A stretch of DNA of 11,031 nucleotides. Origin: Anaerolineales bacterium. GTDB lineage: Bacteria > Chloroflexota > Anaerolineae > Anaerolineales > E44-bin32. The translations under genes and the position numbers were made by a program. Positions 4,962-11,031 of this stretch are shown here, piece after piece. Numbering within the stretch: position 1 is the stretch's first letter; each line of letters opens with the position of its first letter. The stretch lies in the NCBI GenBank assembly GCA_011772595.1, contig WVZH01000228.1, positions 15,666 through 26,696 of the forward strand. The letters are read 5' to 3'. The notes under the pieces are model-generated. The model was not told where the DNA came from, ran no database searches, and saw only the letters and a list, made by a program, of their open reading frames with translations.

Positions 4962-6559
4962 TTGCGGTAAATCCTCACACGGCGTTGTGGCTCTTTGCCA
5001 TACGAATGGGAAACAAGATTGGCCTGGCGAGCCATTTGATGTTGTAGTCGTCGCACATATGCGGAAGCCGGCGCCAGATCCACGGAGCGTATGCCGTTGA
5101 GCACGGATTGCACGGCCTGCCGTGCTTCATCCAGCGCGGTCTCCAAAGACGGGTCGTTGGGCATGACCGCGTCCAGGTGAAAGAGATCGGTCAGGAAGTT
5201 CTCCATCTGATTGACAGTATTGGCGCGCAAAACATATATCGGCATACGACGGTTCTCCGCACTTGCGATGGCTTTCTGGCGTTTGCGGTAGTATGAGCGC
5301 AAGGTCACTAAAACGTCGGCCTCGCCCAAATCGTTAACCAGGATCACGGGGACCCGCAACCTCTTGGCTGCCTGCCGCAGGCGGTTGCGAGCCACACCAT
5401 AGGCGTATATGCGCACCGTCTCCAGCGGTGTACCTGGCATACGCGGTGGCGTCGGCGAAAAGGGGAGCCCATTTTCGGCTAGTGCTGAGGTTGAGGGCAT
5501 CGCGGCTTGGCGTCGGTATCCCACCTGCCCACGAGCTCTCGGGGTGGCTGGGACCGGAAAAGATTCGATTTTGATTTCTCCGCTTTCGTCGCGATAGCGC
5601 AGTTCGGGTGCTAAAGGACGCCCGCGCAGCATAGCATCCACGGAGGCAGATACGTCATGGTGGACGGCGAGTCGCTCTCGATCCTGGATCTCAATAAGGA
5701 TGTCGAAGGTCGGTGCGGCGCGCCGCTCGAGCACCGTCTTCTGCGTGCCACGGCGTCGTGCTTCCTCGTCGGAGAGTGTGACCGACTCGATCCCACCCAC
5801 CAGGTCGGAGAGTGTGGGATTGAGCAGTAGATTTTCGAGGGTGTTGCCGTGGGCAGTTCCGATGAGTTGCACACCGCGCTCGGCGATGGTGCGGGCAGCA
5901 ACGGCCTCCAGCTCGCGGCCGATTTCGTCGATTACGATCACTTCGGGATTGTGATTCTCGACCGCCTCGATCATCACCTCGTGTTGCAATGTGGGCTCGC
6001 GCACCTGCATGCGCCGGGCGCGCCCGATAGCAGGATGTGGTACATCGCCATCTCCAGCAATCTCGTTCGACGTGTCCACGATAACTACCCGTTTTTTCTC
6101 AGCCAGAATACGAGCGGCCTCGCGCAACATGGTCGTCTTGCCGACACCCGGGCGGCCCACCAACACGACACTTTTCCCGCCCAGGATGAATTCCTCGATG
6201 ATATCGATCGTGCCGTAGACAGCTCGACCGACGCGGCAAGTCAATCCCACGATGTGGCCGTGCTTGTTGCGGATGGCCGCGATGCGGTGTAGCGTACGTT
6301 CGATGCCGGCACGGTTGTCGGCGTCAAAATCCCCGATGCGTGTGACGACGTGATCGATGGATTCGTTCTGCACCTCTTGGTCGCTCAACGCGATCTCGCC
6401 GTCCAAGTAGCGCGCAGTGGGCACCCGCCCCAGGTCGAGAATGACTTCGAGCAATTCGTCCTGACGATCGATTTCGTTGATCGTCTTTACGATTTCAGGC
6501 GGAAGCACGGCAAGAAGATCACTAAGATTGTCGGTTATTCGTTTTCCGGTCATAAGCAT
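4958..6559 (-). CDS. R3H domain-containing AAA ATPase (Ycf45/SpoIIIAA-like)
   Basis: The 533-residue protein combines a RecA/AAA-like ATPase with a C-terminal single-stranded nucleic-acid-binding R3H domain. An N-terminal region (1-125) is followed by Walker A GRPGVGKT (135-142), Walker B VIVIDEIG (207-214) and a GTAHG motif (234-238). A variable proline-rich linker lies at about 335-380 and an alpha/beta segment at 382-450. R3H follows at about 495-530, with YVRRLQHQMA (Arg503, His507) and SHSYGKEPQRRVRI. The ATPase half resembles sporulation stage III protein AA and chloroplast Ycf45. The molecular role is unknown; nucleic-acid binding with ATP hydrolysis is expected. ATG 6559 and ATG 6553 are both possible starts, with only weak ribosome sites. 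It overlaps tmk by four bases. Confidence 0.9.
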   Translation of the reverse strand: MLMTGKRITDNLSDLLAVLPPEIVKTINEIDRQDELLEVILDLGRVPTARYLDGEIALSDQEVQNESIDHVVTRIGDFDADNRAGIERTLHRIAAIRNKHGHIVGLTCRVGRAVYGTIDIIEEFILGGKSVVLVGRPGVGKTTMLREAARILAEKKRVVIVDTSNEIAGDGDVPHPAIGRARRMQVREPTLQHEVMIEAVENHNPEVIVIDEIGRELEAVAARTIAERGVQLIGTAHGNTLENLLLNPTLSDLVGGIESVTLSDEEARRRGTQKTVLERRAAPTFDILIEIQDRERLAVHHDVSASVDAMLRGRPLAPELRYRDESGEIKIESFPVPATPRARGQVGYRRQAAMPSTSALAENGLPFSPTPPRMPGTPLETVRIYAYGVARNRLRQAAKRLRVPVILVNDLGEADVLVTLRSYYRKRQKAIASAENRRMPIYVLRANTVNQMENFLTDLFHLDAVMPNDPSLETALDEARQAVQSVLNGIRSVDLAPASAYVRRLQHQMARQANLVSHSYGKEPQRRVRIYRN

Positions 6560-6721
6560 CCGTGAGTATACAAGTTCACCTTTTTAATGATACACGTTTT
6601 ACAAGCCGAATGATAACAAAGCTGTGCTCGTCCCACATCTGTTTCACGACTTCGGATTCTAACACCCTTACGACGCAGACTGGCGCGACCAAAAAGGAGC
6701 ATCTGGTTCGACACGATGGGT
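6560..6721 (-). other. 162-bp gap between GNAT and R3H-ATPase genes
   Basis: I find no RNA gene, convincing terminator or well-spaced promoter here. TATACT lies on the minus strand just before the ATPase start but has no matching -35, so whether the ATPase-tmk pair is read from the pdx promoter or from its own is open. Confidence 0.4.
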
Positions 6722-7702
6722 TTAAGACGTCTCTCTGACGGGGTGGTCGTGAGATGCCTGCGTTGCTGAGGGGAGGTTCGAAAAGGGCGCAGTGGGCTCT
6801 GGCTGCGTCCCCTCCATTTTGGGTAATGTTGAGGGAACACGTTCACGCAGAACGGCGGTCAGCCTTTTAACCATAACGGCTTGGTCGCTGAAGGGCGTAA
6901 AACCGAGGCGGTCGAGCGATCCGCTCAATCCGGCTTGGTAAGTCCGAACGCAGATGAAGAGCGGTTTGTCGGGCATGGGATTGAATTGTGCCATGAAACC
7001 CGCCAATAACTGGTCCGCTCTCTCAGCTGCGGGGTGAATGTATGCTTGCGCCCAAATTCCCCGCGGACCGCGTTTGATATCCAGGTAACCGAGCAACTCC
7101 TCTTGGTCCCAATGGACGAGGTTGAGGCGACTGGAGACCGGGGGAGATTCGACCTGTTGAACCAGGTCCGGGACCAGATTGTGATACAGGCTTCGAATTG
7201 CCGGTTCATCTGATTCCGCTTCAAGGCGCCAGGCGATATCCAAGGGTTGGATCTCTGCTCGGGGTGCCTCGGTGAGACGCCAGATATGTTGACGTGCGTA
7301 CACGGCGAAGCCGGCGTGACGAAGGCCTTCAAAAGCGGGGCTGGTTTCCTCCACCTCGGCGATCAAATGGTGAACCCCTCGCTCCCCGGCAGCTTGGCTC
7401 AATGCATCGAGCAGGCGCATGCCGCCAGGCTGCGAGAGGGCTTCAATCGGACCGATGAAAGTAAGGTGGGCAAAAGGTTGTCGCGCTTTGTGGGTGAATT
7501 GTCCAACGGCGGGACTGTGATCGCGGTCGTCAGGACGGTATACCAATGTGCAAGTACTCTGACCACGCGAGAAGGGATCCAGTAACGCGTCTTGGAATGC
7601 GTCGGGGCCGCGGGTGTAGTCAAGATGAGAATCCAGGCACAATCCGTGGCTGCGTAGGCGATGTAGTAGAGTCAGGTCACGCCAGTCGAAAGGCCGGATC
7701 AT
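6722..7702 (-). CDS. GNAT-like N-acetyltransferase domain protein
   Basis: The 326-residue soluble protein starts at ATG 7702, four bases after the pdxT stop, with AAAGGA inside the last pdxT codons as ribosome site. It appears to contain two GNAT-like halves. The first (about 1-145) ends in the typical last part of a GNAT fold (AFEGLRHAGFAVYARQHIWRL). The second (about 155-285) contains GYLDIKRGPRGIWAQAYIHPAA and ends LDRLGFTPFSDQAVMVKRL. The canonical acetyl-CoA pyrophosphate loop (Q/RxxGxG/A) is not clearly present in either half, so activity is uncertain. The last 35 residues are polar and probably disordered. Its substrate is unknown. Position in the pdx operon suggests co-expression with vitamin B6 synthesis, not necessarily a role in it. 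Confidence 0.75.
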   Translation of the reverse strand: MIRPFDWRDLTLLHRLRSHGLCLDSHLDYTRGPDAFQDALLDPFSRGQSTCTLVYRPDDRDHSPAVGQFTHKARQPFAHLTFIGPIEALSQPGGMRLLDALSQAAGERGVHHLIAEVEETSPAFEGLRHAGFAVYARQHIWRLTEAPRAEIQPLDIAWRLEAESDEPAIRSLYHNLVPDLVQQVESPPVSSRLNLVHWDQEELLGYLDIKRGPRGIWAQAYIHPAAERADQLLAGFMAQFNPMPDKPLFICVRTYQAGLSGSLDRLGFTPFSDQAVMVKRLTAVLRERVPSTLPKMEGTQPEPTAPFSNLPSATQASHDHPVRETS

Positions 7703-7706
7703 CGGG

Positions 7707-8294
7707 TCATCCTTTGGCCAACTCGAGGAAGTATTTGTGGAATCGATCGTCGCCTGCTAATTCTGGATGGAAGCTTGTGGCCAACAATCTTCCTTGTTGG
7801 GCGGCGACGATCCGCTCTTCACCCTTGGTGTCCGCCGACATGCTTGCTAGCACGTCGACCTCCTTCCCGACCTGATCGATGATTGGGGCGCGAATGAAGA
7901 TGGCGTGGAAAGGACAATCGGGATCTTCCAGGACGTGCACGGAAAGTTCCATCTCGAAGCTATCGACCTGGCGGCCGAAGGCGTTGCGTTCCATGCTGAT
8001 GTCCATCAAGTCAAGAAGAGGCTGGTTGTGGTGGGCGTCACGTGAGAGGAAGATTGCGCCGGCGCAGGTTCCCCATATGGCGCGCTTCTCACCGAAATGT
8101 CGGAGAGGCTCCATGAGATTGTAGGTGGTCGCCAGCTTGCCAATGGTTGTAGATTCGCCGCCCGGGATGATGAGACCATCGAGGCTCTCCAAGTGCTCAG
8201 GGAGACGCACTTCAATGGCATCGACGCCTAGCCGGTGTAATACGGCGATGTGCTCGGCGAAGTCGCCTTGGAGTGCAAGGACGCCGATTCTCAC
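7707..8294 (-). CDS. pdxT: PLP synthase glutaminase subunit PdxT
   Basis: PdxT hydrolyses glutamine and channels ammonia to PdxS for pyridoxal 5'-phosphate synthesis. The 195-residue protein has the class I glutaminase triad: Cys77 in GTCAG, His176 and Glu178 in FHPEL. The glutamine-binding motif IPGGEST lies at 43-49, and the N-terminus MRIGVLALQGDFAEH is typical. The start is GTG at 8294, overlapping the stop of the PNPOx-family gene as GTGA. Length and active-site residues are normal, so it should be functional with the PdxS encoded in the same operon. Confidence 0.97.
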   Translation of the reverse strand: MRIGVLALQGDFAEHIAVLHRLGVDAIEVRLPEHLESLDGLIIPGGESTTIGKLATTYNLMEPLRHFGEKRAIWGTCAGAIFLSRDAHHNQPLLDLMDISMERNAFGRQVDSFEMELSVHVLEDPDCPFHAIFIRAPIIDQVGKEVDVLASMSADTKGEERIVAAQQGRLLATSFHPELAGDDRFHKYFLELAKG

Positions 8295-8800
8295 GACTGC
8301 GCTACCTTCTCTTTTCCGCTCCAGGCCTCGATCTCAAGGGCATAAACGGCAGTTTGGGCGATTTCGTTTTGTGTGATGGGTCGATAGTCTTTTCCTGGCT
8401 TCCGATCAGGAAAGTACTTGTCCAATAAGCCTTGGAGGCCGTGACGGGCTTCTTCCTCGCTGTCGGTTACGCGCGCACGGCCGAAGACGCAAACACTTGC
8501 ATACTCGACGCTGAACTCGATCGCCTTATCGGCGGGGAGAAGCCGCCCCATTTCGGCCACGCTTAAACAGACCTGGGGGTTGTTTTCCACACTACGTCGA
8601 GTGCGGCCTTCAAGAGCGGTGTGAAAGTAGATCCTTTGGCTATCAGCATCGTACCAATAGAGATTGGGAATAACGTAGGGATGATCGTTCAAAGAGGTGG
8701 CGATATAGACGATCTGACCTTGGTGCAGTACTGCCTCGATGCGGGAATCGCTATGCATGGTCCGGTCTTGACGGCGCGGACGCACCCGCTCATCCGACAT
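8291..8800 (-). CDS. Pyridoxamine 5'-phosphate oxidase-family flavoprotein (Nim-like)
   Basis: The product is a small split-barrel flavin-binding protein. From ATG 8800, with AAGGAA eight bases upstream, it has 169 residues; a TTG at 8830 overlapping the pdxS stop by seven bases is an alternative. Visible family features include RRQDRTM near the N-terminus, IVYIATSLNDHPYVIPNLYW, the phosphate-binding-type strand IYFHTALEGRTRRSV, and NPQVCLSV. These resemble PNPOx-like proteins of the NimA nitroreductase group more than classical PdxH. It sits between pdxS and pdxT, so a role in B6 vitamer oxidation or salvage is tempting. However, the de novo PdxS/PdxT route makes PLP directly and needs no oxidase, so the substrate remains open. 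Confidence 0.85.
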   Translation of the reverse strand: MSDERVRPRRQDRTMHSDSRIEAVLHQGQIVYIATSLNDHPYVIPNLYWYDADSQRIYFHTALEGRTRRSVENNPQVCLSVAEMGRLLPADKAIEFSVEYASVCVFGRARVTDSEEEARHGLQGLLDKYFPDRKPGKDYRPITQNEIAQTAVYALEIEAWSGKEKVAQS

Positions 8801-8823
8801 CTGTGGATTCCTTGGGTGCTCCC

Positions 8824-9711
8824 CTACCAACCTCGCACCGCCAACCTTTCGGCCTCGGTTAATTCGCTTACGCCGATGCCCACCATGGGCTCACCTAATC
8901 CCTTGCTGATCTCGGCCAGGATCTGGGGATCCTGATAGTGTGTGGTGGCCTCGACGATGGCTTTGGCGCGCCTAGGTGGATCTCCTGATTTGAAGATCCC
9001 TGAACCGACGAACACTCCATCGACGCCGAGTTGCATCATCATGGCTGCATCTGCGGGTGTGGCGATGCCGCCGGCGGCGAAATTGACTACCGGCAGACTT
9101 CCGAGTTCTTTTGATTCTTTGACGGTTTCGTAGGGTGCTCCGATTTCCTTGGCGTAGGTCATCAGTTCGTCGTCCGGCATACTCTGCAAGCGACGGATTT
9201 CGCCCAGCACGGATCGCGCGTGACGAACGGCCTCGACGACGTCGCCAGTACCGGCTTCGCCCTTCGTGCGGATCATTGCCGCGCCCTCGCCAATACGGCG
9301 CAGGGCTTCTCCTAGGTTTCGGCAACCGCACACGAAGGGTACCTTAAACTCGTGTTTGTTGATGTGGTGCTCCTCGTCAGCCGGTGTGAGTACTTCCGAT
9401 TCGTCGACAAAATCCACGCCGAGTGATTCGAGGATTTGTGCTTCCACGAAATGGCCGATGCGACATTTGGCCATCACCGGGATCGTCACGGCGTCCATGA
9501 TCTGCAGGATGAGTTCGGGATCGCTCATGCGGGCTACACCGCCGTGGGCGCGAATGTCCGCCGGGACACGTTCGAGGGCCATCACAGCTACAGCACCCGC
9601 GTCCTCAGCGATGCGGGCATGCTCGGGGGTGACGACATCCATGATCACGCCGCCCTTGAGCATTTGAGCCAGCCCTTTCTTGACCGTGAATGTGCCCACT
9701 TCCTTTTCCAC
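8824..9711 (-). CDS. pdxS: Pyridoxal 5'-phosphate synthase subunit PdxS
   Basis: PdxS condenses ribose 5-phosphate, glyceraldehyde 3-phosphate and ammonia from PdxT into PLP, in the cytosolic DXP-independent pathway. The 295-residue TIM-barrel protein is nearly canonical: Asp25 in GGVIMDV, catalytic Lys82 in MAKCRIGHF, Lys150 in [15 protein letters not shown], and the phosphate-binding end [30 protein letters not shown]. The GTG start at 9711 has an ideal AGGAGG five to six bases upstream. It is the first gene of a packed operon with the PNPOx-family gene, pdxT and the GNAT gene, and is driven by the promoter at 9750-9779. Confidence 0.98.
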   Translation of the reverse strand: MEKEVGTFTVKKGLAQMLKGGVIMDVVTPEHARIAEDAGAVAVMALERVPADIRAHGGVARMSDPELILQIMDAVTIPVMAKCRIGHFVEAQILESLGVDFVDESEVLTPADEEHHINKHEFKVPFVCGCRNLGEALRRIGEGAAMIRTKGEAGTGDVVEAVRHARSVLGEIRRLQSMPDDELMTYAKEIGAPYETVKESKELGSLPVVNFAAGGIATPADAAMMMQLGVDGVFVGSGIFKSGDPPRRAKAIVEATTHYQDPQILAEISKGLGEPMVGIGVSELTEAERLAVRGW

Positions 9712-9716
9712 GCTTA

Positions 9717-9736
9717 CCTCCTGGGATAGAGCCCAG
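9717..9736 (-). promoter_or_regulatory. pdxS ribosome site with a small leader hairpin
   Basis: On the minus strand AGGAGG (9722-9717) precedes GTG 9711. A short hairpin, CTGGG (9736-9732) and CCCAG (9725-9721) with a six-base loop, shares its last two bases with the Shine-Dalgarno. It might slightly tune initiation, but the stem is only five pairs. Confidence 0.5.
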
Positions 9737-9749
9737 TTCTCTCATTGCG

Positions 9750-9779
9750 ATTCTACCATGCCGAGAGTGAGAGCGGCAA
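9750..9779 (-). promoter_or_regulatory. Sigma-70 type promoter of the pdxS operon
   Basis: On the minus strand -35 TTGCCG (9779-9774), an 18-base spacer and -10 TAGAAT (9755-9750) are present. TG one base before the -10 makes it an extended -10 promoter. The leader to GTG 9711 would be about 30 bases. No operator is obvious. Confidence 0.7.
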
Positions 9780-9862
9780 CGACCGTCGATCAAGTACCCG
9801 GCCCGTGTGGGTCGATAGGGTATCTCTCTTTGCGCTGAGCCTGTTCCAGGATTGATTCGATA

Positions 9863-9893
9863 GTTTCCCGGAGGCTAAAAGCTTCCGGGAAGC
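9863..9893. repeat. 14-bp-stem hairpin in the pdxS-gntR intergenic region
   Basis: Arms 9863-9876 and 9880-9893 pair over 14 positions, including two G-T wobbles, around an AAA loop. The core is TTCCCGGA pairing with TCCGGGAA. No T-run follows on either strand, so it is not a standard terminator. It lies between the two divergent promoters. Confidence 0.65.
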
Positions 9894-9931
9894 TGGAGGC
9901 ATCGAGGACACGAATGGGGGCCGAATTGGTC

Positions 9932-9960
9932 TTGACAACGAAGGCGGGACTTAGTACAAT
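9932..9960 (+). promoter_or_regulatory. Consensus sigma-70 type promoter of gntR-slipin
   Basis: Perfect -35 TTGACA (9932-9937), a 17-base spacer and -10 TACAAT (9955-9960, five of six consensus) lie upstream of gntR. Transcription would start near 9967, giving a leader of about 34 bases filled with TACAAT repeats and lacking a clear Shine-Dalgarno. Confidence 0.8.
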
Positions 9961-10002
9961 TATTACAATCATACAATGATACACTTGGACAATTAGTACA
10001 AT
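9951..10002 (+). repeat. Tandem TACAAT-like hexamers, putative GntR operator
   Basis: Hexamers begin at 9955 (TACAAT), 9964 (TACAAT), 9972 (TACAAT), 9980 (TACACT), 9988 (GACAAT) and 9997 (TACAAT), spaced 8-9 bases. The first and last sit in an identical decamer, TTAGTACAAT, at 9951-9960 and 9993-10002, exactly 42 bases (about four helix turns) apart. The first unit is the -10 box and the last overlaps the gntR start codon. Autoregulation by the GntR protein is the likely meaning (inference). Confidence 0.65.
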
Positions 10003-10411
10003 GTTTGTAGAACTCGATTTTCGTAGTCACGTCCCCATATATGTGCAGATTGTCGACCGGGTCAAGCATTTGCTAGCGACGGGTGCCTTACAGCCCGGGG
10101 ATCAGTTGCCCACGGTGCGACAACTGGCGGCGGATCTGCGGGTGAATTTCAACACCGTGGCACGAGCTTACCGAATCCTGGACGAGGCCGGCGTTATCTC
10201 CACACAGCAGGGTCGTGGGACCTTTGTGCTCGAAGCCCCGCCGCCGGAGAACGCCAGACATTTACGCCGGGCGGCGCTAGAGGCGTTGACGCGGTCTTTT
10301 CTTCATGACGCTAATCGGTTGGGCTTCGATCCCGGCGATGTGGCGCAGGCAGTGGAATCCTTCATCGAGCGGTGGCGCCAGAGTGGGGTGCCGCCGGAAG
10401 ATGGTCAATAG
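10001..10411 (+). CDS. GntR family transcriptional regulator, YtrA type
   Basis: The 136-residue protein has an N-terminal winged helix (about 10-78), with PIYVQIVDRVKHLLATGALQPGD, LPTVRQLAADLRVNFNTVARAYRIL and the wing GVISTQQGRGTFVL. Only a short helical tail (85-136) follows, too small for a ligand domain, which is the mark of the YtrA subgroup. Members usually repress their own operon, often with transporter or membrane genes. ATG 10001 matches the family N-terminus (FVELDFRSHVPIY) but lacks a Shine-Dalgarno and lies inside the TACAAT repeats. The slipin gene begins 42 bases after its stop and is probably its target. Confidence 0.92.
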   Translation: MFVELDFRSHVPIYVQIVDRVKHLLATGALQPGDQLPTVRQLAADLRVNFNTVARAYRILDEAGVISTQQGRGTFVLEAPPPENARHLRRAALEALTRSFLHDANRLGFDPGDVAQAVESFIERWRQSGVPPEDGQ

Positions 10412-10440
10412 GCGGGGCGATGGATAACGCCCTATCGACA

Positions 10441-10450
10441 AGGAAGGTGA
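10441..10450 (+). promoter_or_regulatory. Ribosome-binding site of the slipin gene
   Basis: AGGAAGGTGA, with its AGGTGA part lying three bases before ATG 10454, supports this start. Confidence 0.65.
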
Positions 10451-10453
10451 AAT

Positions 10454-11031
10454 ATGCAACCGAGAAGAAGTATGTACAAGCGTGATAAAGATAAGGAGAA
10501 GGTGCGCACTGACGTCGTAAGGGTCCCCGGGGTGGCGGTGGCTGTTTGGTTGGCGATCGCTATCGTCTCTGTGCTCCTGACCTTTGGATTGCAGGCTTTG
10601 CGCGTAACGAGTTGGATCATCGGATCGGTATTGGTCGGTCTCAACCTTGTGGGTCTATACATTCTCTTTGCGCTCAAGGTGGCCGATCAATGGGAGAAGG
10701 CGGTGGTGCTGCGGTTGGGACGCTTCGTCGGACTGCGTGGTCCAGGGTTGTTTTGGGTCATTCCGATCGTAGACCGTGTTCCGAGCTGGATCGACCATCG
10801 TGTCATGGTGACGCCCTTCAGCGCCGAGAAGACGCTCACCAAGGATACCGTCCCGGTGGACGTTGACGCTGTGCTGTTTTGGATGGTCTGGGATGCCGAG
10901 AAGGCGGCGTTGGAGGTTGAGGACTATCAGGTGGCGATCGCCTGGGCCGCGCAGACGGCGTTACGAGAAGTGATCGGGCAAATGGATCTGGCGGACATTT
11001 TGGTTGGGCGAGCGCGCATGGACCAGGAACT
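10454..11031 (+). CDS. Slipin/stomatin-like SPFH (band 7) membrane protein, 3' partial
   Basis: From ATG 10454 the frame stays open to the window end, giving 192 codons. A basic N-terminus (1-22) precedes two membrane helices, about 27-48 and 53-76, probably forming a hairpin. The SPFH domain then begins: VADQWEKAVVLRLGRFVGLRGPGLFWVIPIVDRV (76-109), IDHRVMV, and TKDTVPVDVDAVLFWMVWDAEKAALEVEDYQVAI (129-162). TALREVIGQMDLADILVGR (168-186) is the classic slipin signature. Slipins form membrane-anchored oligomeric cages or scaffolds in lipid microdomains and are often paired with an NfeD protein, which could lie beyond the window. Two N-terminal helices are more than the single hairpin or helix of many slipins. 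Control by the upstream GntR is inferred from operon order. Confidence 0.93.
   Translation, partial: MQPRRSMYKRDKDKEKVRTDVVRVPGVAVAVWLAIAIVSVLLTFGLQALRVTSWIIGSVLVGLNLVGLYILFALKVADQWEKAVVLRLGRFVGLRGPGLFWVIPIVDRVPSWIDHRVMVTPFSAEKTLTKDTVPVDVDAVLFWMVWDAEKAALEVEDYQVAIAWAAQTALREVIGQMDLADILVGRARMDQE

Noticed and set aside
4377..4970. 197-codon plus-strand ORF
   Set aside because: It is the antisense shadow of tmk, which has complete thymidylate kinase motifs; the translation shows no recognisable domain.
5849..6292. 147-codon plus-strand ORF
   Set aside because: It lies antisense to the Walker A/B region of the R3H ATPase and has no independent support.
6560..6721. Promoter, tRNA or small RNA in the gap before the R3H ATPase
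   Set aside because: TATACT, TAGAAT and TATCAT occur but none has a properly spaced -35, and no cloverleaf or strong fold was found by eye.

Overview
The window looks like ordinary chromosomal DNA from a free-living bacterium, most likely a Chloroflexota member (Anaerolineae or a relative). This is inferred from the gene mix: PdxS/PdxT-type vitamin B6 synthesis, a Ycf45/SpoIIIAA-like ATPase with a C-terminal R3H domain, a guanylate kinase with Asp after the P-loop lysine, an FmdB zinc ribbon, and a slipin beside a YtrA-type GntR regulator. Base composition is moderately GC-rich. GTG and TTG starts are frequent and many genes overlap by a few bases. No rRNA, tRNA, CRISPR array, insertion sequence or phage gene is visible.

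Layout, left to right. Positions 1-480 (minus): the N-terminal part of a multi-membrane-span, GT39-like glycosyltransferase running off the window, preceded by a small uncertain ORF. Positions 544-1952 (minus): guanylate kinase followed by a rhomboid protease, coupled by a GTGA overlap. Positions 2073-2152 hold ten octamers in strict 8-bp register between the divergent gmk and fmdB genes. Positions 2200-2583 (plus): an FmdB-type zinc-ribbon protein, then an intrinsic terminator. Positions 2699-4267 (minus): an eroded export locus made of a promoter inside a 13-bp-arm inverted repeat, a six-span membrane protein, a winged-helix regulator, and an ABC-ATPase/ABC-permease deletion fusion that also has an internal amber stop.

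Positions 4329-9779 (minus) form a long same-strand block. A good promoter (TTGCCG-18-TAGAAT, extended -10) and a strong ribosome site lead into pdxS, a PNPOx-family flavoprotein, pdxT and a GNAT-like protein, all tightly packed. After a 162-bp gap come the R3H/AAA ATPase and thymidylate kinase, coupled by a TTGA overlap. PdxS and PdxT together make pyridoxal 5'-phosphate; the flavoprotein between them could act on B6 vitamers or on something else.

The divergent region 9712-10000 holds the pdxS promoter, a 14-bp-stem hairpin and a consensus gntR promoter (TTGACA-17-TACAAT). Six TACAAT-like hexamers with 8-9 bp spacing run into the gntR start codon. A YtrA-type GntR repressor and a slipin/stomatin (SPFH) protein follow on the plus strand; the slipin is cut by the window end.

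I see no clearly new multi-gene system. The most notable items are the octamer array, the two regulator/operator-like arrangements, the ABC fusion relic and the flavoprotein inside the pdxS-pdxT operon.
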